Virus record (IMG/VR): IMGVR_UViG_3300047378_000206
Coordinates: 1 to 29,835 of that record
DNA length: 29,835 bases
From: a virus
Direction: 5' to 3' (one strand)
Each line of letters begins with the position of its first letter. The first letter of the stretch is position 1. The notes beneath the pieces were generated by a model, which was not told the DNA's origin, made no database searches, and saw only the letters and a list, made by a program, of their open reading frames with translations. A program made the translations under genes and the position numbers. Below, piece after piece: positions 17,001 through 21,951 of this stretch.

Positions 17001-17047
17001 TTAAATAGGTAGCATTGGAAACAGTGCTACTCATTGTAACTATTTAA
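17001..17047 (+). ncRNA. Structured intergenic RNA element: stacked helices with GAAA loop
   Basis: Starting at the base after the stop codon, TTAAATAG (17001-17008) pairs perfectly with CTATTTAA (17040-17047). Directly inside is GTAGCATTG (17009-17017), loop GAAA (17018-17021) and CAGTGCTAC (17022-17030), nine pairs with one G-U. The only unpaired part is TCATTGTAA (17031-17039) on the 3' side, giving 17 pairs with a nine-base one-sided bulge and a GNRA tetraloop. No T-run follows, so it is not a normal terminator. It fits an mRNA-processing or stability element, or a protein-binding RNA. It does not match a self-cleaving ribozyme core that I know. Confidence 0.7.
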
Positions 17048-17066
17048 ATAACTGAGGTAATACAAT

Positions 17067-17279
17067 ATGACAATTAAGACAATATTTGACCCACTATCTG
17101 CCAATATAAAGGAATCTAAGCGTGCCTACGATATCGCATGGCTTGGACTGTTAAATTATAAAGGTAGCGACAGCATGGAAGTAATCGCGCTAGAGAACGC
17201 TTTACAGTGTGCCTCCGATAATTGCCTAAATGCTTACAAGGCGTTCGATAACACTTATTACGCTTTACCTAAGGGCTAA
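17067..17279 (+). CDS. Small early protein (70 aa)
   Basis: ATG is preceded by GAGGTAA. A helical protein with aromatic residues ('YDIAWLGLLNYKGSD' and 'NALQCASDNCLNAYKAFDNT'), two Cys and no known domain. Its last codons (AAG GGC TAA) contribute GGG to the outer helix of the following hammerhead ribozyme, which begins three bases after the stop. Early phage proteins of this size often modify host functions, but nothing specific can be said. Confidence 0.65.
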   Translation: MTIKTIFDPLSANIKESKRAYDIAWLGLLNYKGSDSMEVIALENALQCASDNCLNAYKAFDNTYYALPKG

Positions 17280-17282
17280 TAA

Positions 17283-17335
17283 CTTACCTGATGAGACTAT
17301 AGGGGTATAGTCGAAACGCCTACGGGCGTAGTAAG
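17283..17335 (+). ncRNA. Hammerhead ribozyme, type I
   Basis: All elements of a hammerhead are present in order. Stem I 5' strand is CTTAC (17283-17287), then the core CTGATGA (17288-17294). Stem II is GACTATA, loop GGGG, TATAGTC (17295-17312), seven perfect pairs. Core GAAA follows (17313-17316). Stem III is CGCC, loop TACG, GGCG (17317-17328), with a UNCG tetraloop. U at 17329 pairs with the last A of GAAA, and A at 17330 is the cleavage residue. Stem I closes with GTAAG (17331-17335). Predicted cleavage is between 17330 and 17331. Outer GGG (17273-17275) and CCC (17337-17339) may extend stem I beyond an internal loop, the element that contacts loop II in fast natural ribozymes. With stem I open-ended it is type I. 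Cleavage would leave a 34-base leader on the next gene. Confidence 0.93.
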
Positions 17336-17364
17336 ACCCAATAACATAATAGAGGTAATACAAC

Positions 17365-17598
17365 ATGAAAGCGATTCAAATCAAATATTTATCAGCAACC
17401 GACACCAAAGGATCACGTTGGAAAGCATGGACTGAGGCAGGGTCAATGACCGTTGGCTATAACTACGCTTTAGACCCTAAAGAGAACGCTTTGGCACTCG
17501 CTACTGCATATTGCAAGAAATACGATTGGGCTATGCCTAAGGGCATCGGTTCAATACCTAATGGTGATTACGTAGTTACATTGGAGGCGACAACATGA
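17365..17598 (+). CDS. Small early protein downstream of the ribozyme (77 aa)
   Basis: The ATG follows AGAGGTAATACAAC. The sequence looks like a small alpha/beta fold: 'KAIQIKYLSATDTKGSRWKA', then 'ALALATAYCKKYDW' and a final strand 'GDYVVTLEATT'. Similar short phage proteins beginning with 'I.IkYl..Td.rGsR.kA' occur next to each other in many phages, but their role is not known to me. Cleavage by the hammerhead would place its mRNA 5' end 34 bases before the ATG. The stop overlaps the next start as ATGA. Confidence 0.7.
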   Translation: MKAIQIKYLSATDTKGSRWKAWTEAGSMTVGYNYALDPKENALALATAYCKKYDWAMPKGIGSIPNGDYVVTLEATT

Positions 17599-17717
17599 AA
17601 TACAGGGTATATTTTTATAGTTTTGACTATTCAAAATTTGCAGACACTTTAATTGATGCAAAAAGAATAGGCAGAGAATCAGGTTTTCTATATACAATTA
17701 ATGAGGTTACACAATGA
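17595..17717 (+). CDS. Very small early protein (40 aa)
   Basis: A 40-codon gene with 4-base ATGA overlaps at both ends and a GGAGG ribosome binding site. It starts MKYRVYFYSFDYSKFADTLI and ends 'GFLYTINEVTQ', aromatic-rich with strand-helix-strand character. The double overlap and the ribosome binding site argue that it is real. No family recognised. Confidence 0.6.
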   Translation: MKYRVYFYSFDYSKFADTLIDAKRIGRESGFLYTINEVTQ

Positions 17718-17905
17718 GACTAGAGAATATCGAAGCGTTAAAGGTACGCAACAGGAACGAGAGGGCAGAGAGATACTTAGCCCTTAAAAGACACGACAAA
17801 GCCGTTAGATCGACGCACAGAGCGGATATAAGCATATCGTTTCTAGCAGGCTTAACTGTAGCAGTGTTGGTCATGGGCTACCATATGCACGTTGGAGGGC
17901 TGTAA
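17714..17905 (+). CDS. Small single-pass membrane protein (63 aa)
   Basis: The first 40 residues are highly charged and basic (KVRNRNERAERYLALKRHDK), followed by one membrane segment (ISISFLAGLTVAVLVMGY) and a short tail. The positive charges before the segment predict a cytoplasmic N-terminus. TGAGG precedes the ATG, which overlaps the preceding stop. Function unknown; a small inner-membrane effector of early infection is possible. Confidence 0.65.
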   Translation: MRLENIEALKVRNRNERAERYLALKRHDKAVRSTHRADISISFLAGLTVAVLVMGYHMHVGGL

Positions 17906-17906
17906 C

Positions 17907-18110
17907 ATGACTCAGAAAGAACGCATATTGGATTACTTGGAGCGCGGGCATACATTGACGCGCTTGAACTCTTGGAAGATGCTAGGCATATTAGAATGTC
18001 CTGCTAGGATCTGCGAGTTAAAACAAGACGGCCATGACATAAAGACAGAACGGTTAACAGTAACTAATAAATATGGTGAAAAAGTATCTATTGCCAAATG
18101 GAGGTTGTAA
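17907..18110 (+). CDS. Small winged-helix-like protein (67 aa)
   Basis: The frame stays open upstream through a TTG, but the ATG at 17907 with GGAGGG seven bases before it is the evident start. 'TQKERILDYLERGHTLTRLN', then 'WKMLGILECPARICELKQDG' and 'IKTERLTVTNKYGEKVSIAKWRL' match the small helix-turn-helix proteins common in phages: three helices, then a beta wing. DNA binding is a fair inference. Its TAA overlaps the following ATG. Confidence 0.7.
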   Translation: MTQKERILDYLERGHTLTRLNSWKMLGILECPARICELKQDGHDIKTERLTVTNKYGEKVSIAKWRL

Positions 18111-18289
18111 TGAAAACAATAGAACAAGTAAAAAAAGCCGTAGACGATGGTAAATTGGTAAACTGGGCTAGTGATATTTACGAGGTCAAATACTGGCCTA
18201 TACCCAACATATACGTGGTAGTTTGCACTCTAAATCAATATGCTACTGGGCTTTGCAATGAATGCGTTAAAGATTGCTATATATCCTAA
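18110..18289 (+). CDS. Last small gene of the early operon (59 aa)
   Basis: The ATG at 18110 overlaps the previous stop (TAATG) and has GGAGG upstream. An ATG four codons earlier would lie in the ribosome binding site region. The product is short with 'TIEQVKKAVDDGKLVNWASD' and a strand-rich second half containing three Cys (VVCTLNQY, LCNECVKDC). A metal-binding site is possible. It is followed after 17 bases by a terminator. No family recognised. Confidence 0.6.
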   Translation: MKTIEQVKKAVDDGKLVNWASDIYEVKYWPIPNIYVVVCTLNQYATGLCNECVKDCYIS

Positions 18290-18306
18290 GAATATCTAAC
18301 CCTGCC

Positions 18307-18333
18307 AAGCCTCCATTATGGGGGCTTTTTATT
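18307..18333 (+). terminator. Terminator of the early small-gene operon
   Basis: AGCCTCC (18308-18314), loop ATTAT, GGGGGCT (18320-18326) forms seven pairs with one G-U, followed by five T and ATTT. It ends the plus-strand operon and overlaps the end of the convergent metallophosphoesterase gene. The opposite strand lacks a T-run after the stem. Confidence 0.85.
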
Positions 18334-19096
18334 TCCCTTCGTATTTGTTCCTTAGGTAGTCAAGCGACACCATCATAACATCCCCTGAGCCGTCATTAAC
18401 TTCGTGCAACATCCACACGCCACGCCATGACAAGTTATTATGCGGGGTAAGATAATTCTCTTCATGTTGGTAGAATATCCCTGCAAATATTCCGATCATT
18501 TGTTTGCCATCTGCACGTCTTGCAAAACTAATAGCCCTGTCTTGAACATGGCCCTGCACTGTACTCATGTGCATTTTGTTTAACATCAAAGTGGGGTTAG
18601 CTACTGGTCTCCCCATTATTCCACTGGTAAAGTAGTGTTGGTAGGCAATGTTATCTATGACTACGCATTCCAAAAAGCCATGCACCTCCCAACCCATTTG
18701 CTCAAGCTGAAAATCTTTAAACCCTATCAGCCCATCAAGCATGGGATCATCTTCAATCGCGCGTGTGATTCTGTTTTCATGGTTGCCTAACGTGAACACT
18801 AATCTAGGGTTCCACTGCTTGTGCTTGTTTGCCTTCAACCTTTTTTGCTCTGCCCTGATAGGTGCAAGGAATTTCTGCATAGCTTCGATGCCTGCGTCTA
18901 TGTCTTTAGAATACCGCCTACCCTCAAATGATTTCTTGCCCTTGTCGTATGACGAAAGAGATTCCATGTCCCAATGGTCTCCGCAATGCACAATAACATC
19001 GGGTTTCTTTTCTGCCGCGTATTTCCCTGCCCATGTCAAATGGTCAGTCGGTGTATTGGGTTTAACTTGAGTATCTGGAATAATAAAATGCTTCAT
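18329..19096 (-). CDS. Calcineurin-like metallophosphoesterase (255 aa)
   Basis: Motifs of the family appear in order: D8-T-Q10 (a Gln replaces the usual His of DxH), G39-D-H-W-D43, G104-N-H-E107, H154 in 'YQHYF' and H183 in 'QGHVQ'. These residues bind two metal ions and cleave phosphodiesters or phosphomonoesters. Substrate is unknown; phage members of this group are often found among recombination or DNA-metabolism genes. Its ATG is only 8 bases after the T-run of a terminator, with GTGAGG as ribosome binding site, so expression would need readthrough or antitermination. Confidence 0.85.
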   Translation of the reverse strand: MKHFIIPDTQVKPNTPTDHLTWAGKYAAEKKPDVIVHCGDHWDMESLSSYDKGKKSFEGRRYSKDIDAGIEAMQKFLAPIRAEQKRLKANKHKQWNPRLVFTLGNHENRITRAIEDDPMLDGLIGFKDFQLEQMGWEVHGFLECVVIDNIAYQHYFTSGIMGRPVANPTLMLNKMHMSTVQGHVQDRAISFARRADGKQMIGIFAGIFYQHEENYLTPHNNLSWRGVWMLHEVNDGSGDVMMVSLDYLRNKYEGK

Positions 19097-19104
19097 AGAG
19101 CCTC

Positions 19105-19129
19105 ACAAAAAAACGCCCCGAAGAGCGTT
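19105..19129 (-). terminator. Terminator in front of the metallophosphoesterase, UUCG loop
   Basis: Minus strand: AACGCTC, loop TTCG, GGGCGTT (19129-19112), seven pairs with one G-U, then seven T in a row. It overlaps the stop codon of the 24-aa peptide gene. It should end most leftward early transcription. Confidence 0.85.
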
Positions 19130-19202
19130 ATGAATTTGTTAAATCGTCTTTTGCAATGGCAAGCAAGCCGCACACTACAAGGACTATGTAGTAAGTAATC
19201 AT
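19128..19202 (-). CDS. 24-aa membrane peptide
   Basis: A tiny gene with GAGG six bases before the ATG. It encodes MITYYIVLVVCGLLAIAKDD followed by LTNS: one hydrophobic segment and a short polar tail. It lies between a TATAAT box (19231-19236) and the terminator, which overlaps its stop. Single-helix peptides like this can act on membrane enzymes or as toxins; here the role is unknown. Confidence 0.5.
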   Translation of the reverse strand: MITYYIVLVVCGLLAIAKDDLTNS

Positions 19203-19230
19203 TTCAACCTCATTATGTCTGTGAAGCGCG

Positions 19231-19236
19231 ATTATA
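19231..19236 (-). promoter_or_regulatory. -10 box before the 24-aa peptide gene
   Basis: A perfect TATAAT lies 29 bases before the peptide ATG. The best -35 (TTACCT, 18 bases upstream) is weak. It may give a short message containing only the peptide gene and ending at the terminator. Confidence 0.4.
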
Positions 19237-19292
19237 CTTACCTCCCATCCCTTTAGGTAATGACTTTTCTAAATAAGTGGCATACCAAAAGG

Positions 19293-19523
19293 TTATTTTT
19301 TCACTTCATCCGCTATCAAGAAATCAATGTACTGTTTTGCCTTGCGTAAATCCTCAATACCACCCTTATCACGCCATCGGCTGACATATTTAACCACATT
19401 TCCCTCGCAATATCCAAGTTGGTTGCCCAAGATGTAATCAATGGGCTGTATCTCGAGGTCTTTGTAGTGGGTTCCACCTATCTGGATATCCTTACTCACA
19501 TTGTTATCCTCTGAATTATCCAT
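19293..19523 (-). CDS. DUF3310 family protein (76 aa)
   Basis: The run 'GGTHYKDLEIQPIDYI' and 'EGNVVKYVSRWRDKGGIEDL' with 'RKAKQYID' is the signature of the phage DUF3310 family, often annotated as nucleotide-kinase-like but without a proven activity known to me. Length is typical. It is the distal gene of the recombination operon and overlaps the HNH gene by 8 bases. Confidence 0.88.
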   Translation of the reverse strand: MDNSEDNNVSKDIQIGGTHYKDLEIQPIDYILGNQLGYCEGNVVKYVSRWRDKGGIEDLRKAKQYIDFLIADEVKK

Positions 19524-19947
19524 TTAAACCTGCACCATTCTTAATATGCCATTGTTGATGATGACCAGAACATAACCACATAATATCAAGAGGCTTTGAG
19601 TAGTCGCAATGGTGCGCTGTAATGTTTTCCTCGGTGCCGCATACAGCGCAAGGCTCAGGAATCAGTGTTTTGGCAATAATAGCGCGACTAACCAGACGAT
19701 GCGCCTTGATCTTGGTCTGATTATTAGCTCTATATTTCTTGAAATATTCCTTCCTTTCCTGATACCTGTTACCCCTGTTATGGTCGTACTCTCTACACTT
19801 GTCTATATTATCTAGACGATACAGCCTGCTATGCTCTCTGCAACACACAGCGCAATCAAGCTTGTAACCATCGCGGCCAGTCTTGGATTTATAAAATGCG
19901 GACAGGGGTTTAGTCCATCCGCATTTGCGGCACTCTTTAGTGTCCAT
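19516..19947 (-). CDS. HNH endonuclease with zinc motifs (143 aa)
   Basis: The ATG at 19947 follows the SSB-like gene's stop by one base. The open frame continues 38 codons upstream, but only inside that gene. Two N-terminal CxxC pairs (C6/C9, C32/C35) form a zinc-finger of the type seen in phage HNH nucleases. The C-terminal domain has C100-x2-C103, H112-H113, then C126-x2-H129 and H134, as in HNH endonucleases. It could be a homing-type free-standing nuclease inserted between SSB and DUF3310 genes. It has no strong Shine-Dalgarno and is probably translated by coupling. Confidence 0.85.
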   Translation of the reverse strand: MDTKECRKCGWTKPLSAFYKSKTGRDGYKLDCAVCCREHSRLYRLDNIDKCREYDHNRGNRYQERKEYFKKYRANNQTKIKAHRLVSRAIIAKTLIPEPCAVCGTEENITAHHCDYSKPLDIMWLCSGHHQQWHIKNGAGLNG

Positions 19948-19948
19948 G

Positions 19949-20239
19949 TTAAAAAGGAATATCTTCAGAGGGTAACTCAGCCACTTGAGGCTTATCCATA
20001 GAAGATTGGCCGCCATCAGTGTAGAAAACCTTAACATTACCCAAGATAGGAGTCTGGACACCTTTCTCTCGCTCTTCTTTGTCTATAGACTGACTGATAA
20101 AGCCGTTGTTCTCATACTGGTCAGCAACCATAGTGTCTACAAACGTAGTGAGATCAAGGTAAGTACCCTTTTCTCCCTTGTATAGCCGCTCTTTGTCGAT
20201 CTTTGTTACATCAATTCTTACTGATAATCCTACTTTCAT
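19949..20239 (-). CDS. Single-stranded DNA-binding-like protein (96 aa)
   Basis: The sequence begins KVGLSVRIDVTKIDKERLYK, with 'GTYLDLTTFVD', 'NNGFISQSIDKEEREKG' and 'ILGNVKVFYTDG', a beta-rich OB-like layout. It ends in PSEDIPF, the acidic tip with terminal Ile-Pro-Phe that bacterial SSB proteins use to recruit partners. This family lies next to ERF and YqaJ genes in phages and is taken to be their SSB. The start overlaps the exonuclease stop (ATGA). Confidence 0.75.
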   Translation of the reverse strand: MKVGLSVRIDVTKIDKERLYKGEKGTYLDLTTFVDTMVADQYENNGFISQSIDKEEREKGVQTPILGNVKVFYTDGGQSSMDKPQVAELPSEDIPF

Positions 20240-20847
20240 TTTAAATTCTCCGTTTCATTAATAATAATATCAACAGCTTTTTGTACTTCAGCCGCCAACT
20301 TCTCTATGTACTCGTCATCTCGCTCCACCCTAATAATTAGGTAATGAGGCTTTTTGTCAGAGTACGCCATTAAATCCCACCACTTAGCACCTGTAATCAT
20401 CATGCAACCCATGATTTGTTGCTTGTACTTAGTAACAAAGGACTTATTGTCTCTATGATAGCCTACCATGTTAGCAGGACATTTTATCTCTAGCCCTCCC
20501 TCAAAATTGCCATCGCTATCTTTAATAATACCATCTGGACTGCAACCAAACTCCTCAGAATCGTCCAATATAAACCCATATTCTGTGACTTTTTGCTCAG
20601 TTATGAATGAATAATATTCACGCGCTTCAGGCTCTAAAAAACTACCGCGAGCCATGTGCTCATTCACGTAAACAGGGACGCGAACACCATTTAACCTTTC
20701 ATCTATCAACTCATCAATGTATTTTGCAGAAGAGATGCTTGGCTTCCCTGCGGAGGTAATCAGCTTGTTAAACATGGAAGCAGAGGGTCTACCCAATCTT
20801 GAGGCAAACCACTCGTCACTTCCTTGTTCATGGTCTAAGATTATCAC
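20236..20847 (-). CDS. YqaJ/lambda-exonuclease-like recombination nuclease (203 aa)
   Basis: The PD-(D/E)xK nuclease motifs are all visible: 'ARGSFLEPEAREYY' (E72/E74), 'GCSPDGI' with D105, and 'LEIKCP' with E120 and K122. These resect double-stranded ends 5' to 3' for annealing by the neighbouring ERF protein. Length (about 200 aa) is typical. The start is GTG at 20847, overlapping the ERF stop as GTGA, and the stop overlaps the SSB start. The three together form a complete single-strand annealing recombination set. Confidence 0.92.
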   Translation of the reverse strand: MIILDHEQGSDEWFASRLGRPSASMFNKLITSAGKPSISSAKYIDELIDERLNGVRVPVYVNEHMARGSFLEPEAREYYSFITEQKVTEYGFILDDSEEFGCSPDGIIKDSDGNFEGGLEIKCPANMVGYHRDNKSFVTKYKQQIMGCMMITGAKWWDLMAYSDKKPHYLIIRVERDDEYIEKLAAEVQKAVDIIINETENLK

Positions 20848-21419
20848 TTATTAGCCTTAGCATTCAGTGCCGCTACAGCTTTAGAGTAGTGGACAGCTAA
20901 CATATCATCCACTGAGGTTGCTTTGAAGTGCTTTAGAAAGACTTTAACATCTACTTTATGCTCTTCTATTAGCCCTTTGATCTCTTTAGCCTGATCGCCA
21001 GACACTACAGCATTTTTACTCTGGTTATTCCTAATCATTGCCGACTCTGCATCATCATCAGCAGTTGGTATACCTGCGATAGACTGCAAAGCGTATCGTC
21101 TTGCGTAAGTAATGGCGCTTCCTGCCGCTTGTGGATCAGCTTTAGTTGTGGGTAGTGTGTAGCTATGCTCCAAATACTCTCCAGATTCATGCATTAATAA
21201 GGTTGATACACCAATTCTACCATCGTCATTCGTTGGAAACTGAGTGTAAGACAGACCATGATTTGCAAACGGCTCTTTAATGGCCTTAATGACTGAAGTT
21301 AGATCAGCATAATCAGACTTAAAGAATGGATTTTTACTATCCTTAACTGCACCGCCCATTTCTGCTTGTGCTTTGCATAAAGATGCCGCTAGATTTTTAA
21401 TTGACTCGCTCGTATTCAT
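20844..21419 (-). CDS. erf: ERF-type single-strand annealing protein (191 aa)
   Basis: The family signature is clear: 'KSDYADLTSVIKAIKEPFA' near the N-terminus and 'DPQAAGSAITYARRYALQSI' followed by 'AGIPTADDDAE'. ERF proteins (as in P22) anneal complementary strands and circularise or recombine the injected genome. The C-terminal 60 residues are a separate helical part that is variable in the family. The start overlaps the preceding gene as ATGA; the end overlaps the exonuclease start. Confidence 0.93.
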   Translation of the reverse strand: MNTSESIKNLAASLCKAQAEMGGAVKDSKNPFFKSDYADLTSVIKAIKEPFANHGLSYTQFPTNDDGRIGVSTLLMHESGEYLEHSYTLPTTKADPQAAGSAITYARRYALQSIAGIPTADDDAESAMIRNNQSKNAVVSGDQAKEIKGLIEEHKVDVKVFLKHFKATSVDDMLAVHYSKAVAALNAKANK

Positions 21420-21631
21420 TGTTCGCTCCTCGCTGTAGCATTCGCCTCTAGGGTGTATGCCTTACCAAAACCTTTGTAGTATTTAGCTGACTCTCCGTCT
21501 TGCGCTTCGTAACCATGTATGCAATCGTACTCGCCTCTCTCAAAGTCTGAGAAACTTTCCAACATTAAGTTAATGTAAATGTTGCCATCTTCGGGAGGGC
21601 CTGTTCTTGCTGGGTTTTCATACTGTTTCAT
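21416..21631 (-). CDS. Small acidic first gene of the leftward early operon (71 aa)
   Basis: An acidic protein (QYENPARTGPPEDGNIYINL, then 'FSDFERGEYDCIHGYEAQDG') with GGAGA before its ATG. It is the first gene transcribed from the strong leftward promoter. There is no recognised family. Its position just ahead of ERF compares with small accessory genes of lambda's PL operon. Confidence 0.6.
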   Translation of the reverse strand: MKQYENPARTGPPEDGNIYINLMLESFSDFERGEYDCIHGYEAQDGESAKYYKGFGKAYTLEANATARSEQ

Positions 21632-21660
21632 ATCTATCTCCTATTGTTGTTTGTCATAGT

Positions 21661-21689
21661 ATAATGAACTACGGTTAACTAGATGTCAA
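21661..21689 (-). promoter_or_regulatory. Leftward early promoter (TTGACA - 17 - CATTAT)
   Basis: A perfect -35 TTGACA (21689-21684) and a -10 CATTAT (21666-21661) are 17 bases apart. A slightly downstream TATACT is an alternative -10. It drives the recombination operon and should be strong. The half-sites GTTAAC and GTCAAC around TAGAT (21674-21690) form an imperfect palindrome overlapping the -35, a likely operator. Confidence 0.75.
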
Positions 21690-21690
21690 C
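21674..21690. promoter_or_regulatory. Putative operator, imperfect palindrome
   Basis: GTTAAC-TAGAT-GTCAAC has one mismatch between its six-base arms and covers the -35 of the leftward promoter. A second inverted pair, ATTGA (21696-21700) and TCAAT (21714-21718), spans the rightward -35 to -10 spacer. The Cro-like protein encoded at 21751 is the natural candidate to bind them. Confidence 0.5.
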
Positions 21691-21696
21691 AAAAGA

Positions 21697-21725
21697 TTGA
21701 CTATAGACTAAAATCAATTTACAGT
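21697..21725 (+). promoter_or_regulatory. Rightward early promoter (TTGACT - 17 - TACAGT)
   Basis: TTGACT (21697-21702) and TACAGT (21720-21725) are separated by 17 bases and face the Cro-like gene. It lies back to back with the leftward promoter, with only 7 bases between the two -35 boxes. Confidence 0.65.
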
Positions 21726-21750
21726 TCACGCTCACTACCAAGGAGTTGTC

Positions 21751-21951
21751 ATGGACATCAACAAATCTATCGATTATTTTATGTATGAGTTAAGTTTAAA
21801 TCAAAGTCAGCTTGCTGTTGAGGCAGGTTTGGACTTGGCTACCCTAAGTTTGATCAGAAACAATCACCGATCTCCCAGCATGAAGACACTAACTAAACTA
21901 GCTAATGCTTGTGAAGTTAAGGTTAGCGAGTTCATTGCGGTAGGTGAGTGA
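21751..21951 (+). CDS. Cro-like XRE-family regulator (66 aa)
   Basis: A single helix-turn-helix domain: 'LNQSQLAVEAGLDLATLSLI' (residues 16-35), then 'RNNHRSPSMKTLTKLANACE'. Size and content match small Cro/C1-type regulators that bind as dimers. AAGGAG precedes the ATG. It is the first gene rightward of the divergent promoters, as cro is in lambda, and its stop overlaps the next start. No cI-like partner exists in the window, so it probably shuts down one or both early promoters rather than controlling lysogeny. Confidence 0.88.
   Translation: MDINKSIDYFMYELSLNQSQLAVEAGLDLATLSLIRNNHRSPSMKTLTKLANACEVKVSEFIAVGE

Noticed and set aside
17892-17906. Longer start (TTG) for the 67-aa winged-helix gene
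   Set aside because: The extra codons include the GGAGGG ribosome binding site of the ATG at 17907.
18307-18333. Bidirectional terminator at the convergent end
   Set aside because: The stem has a T-run only on the plus-strand side; the minus strand continues with mixed bases.
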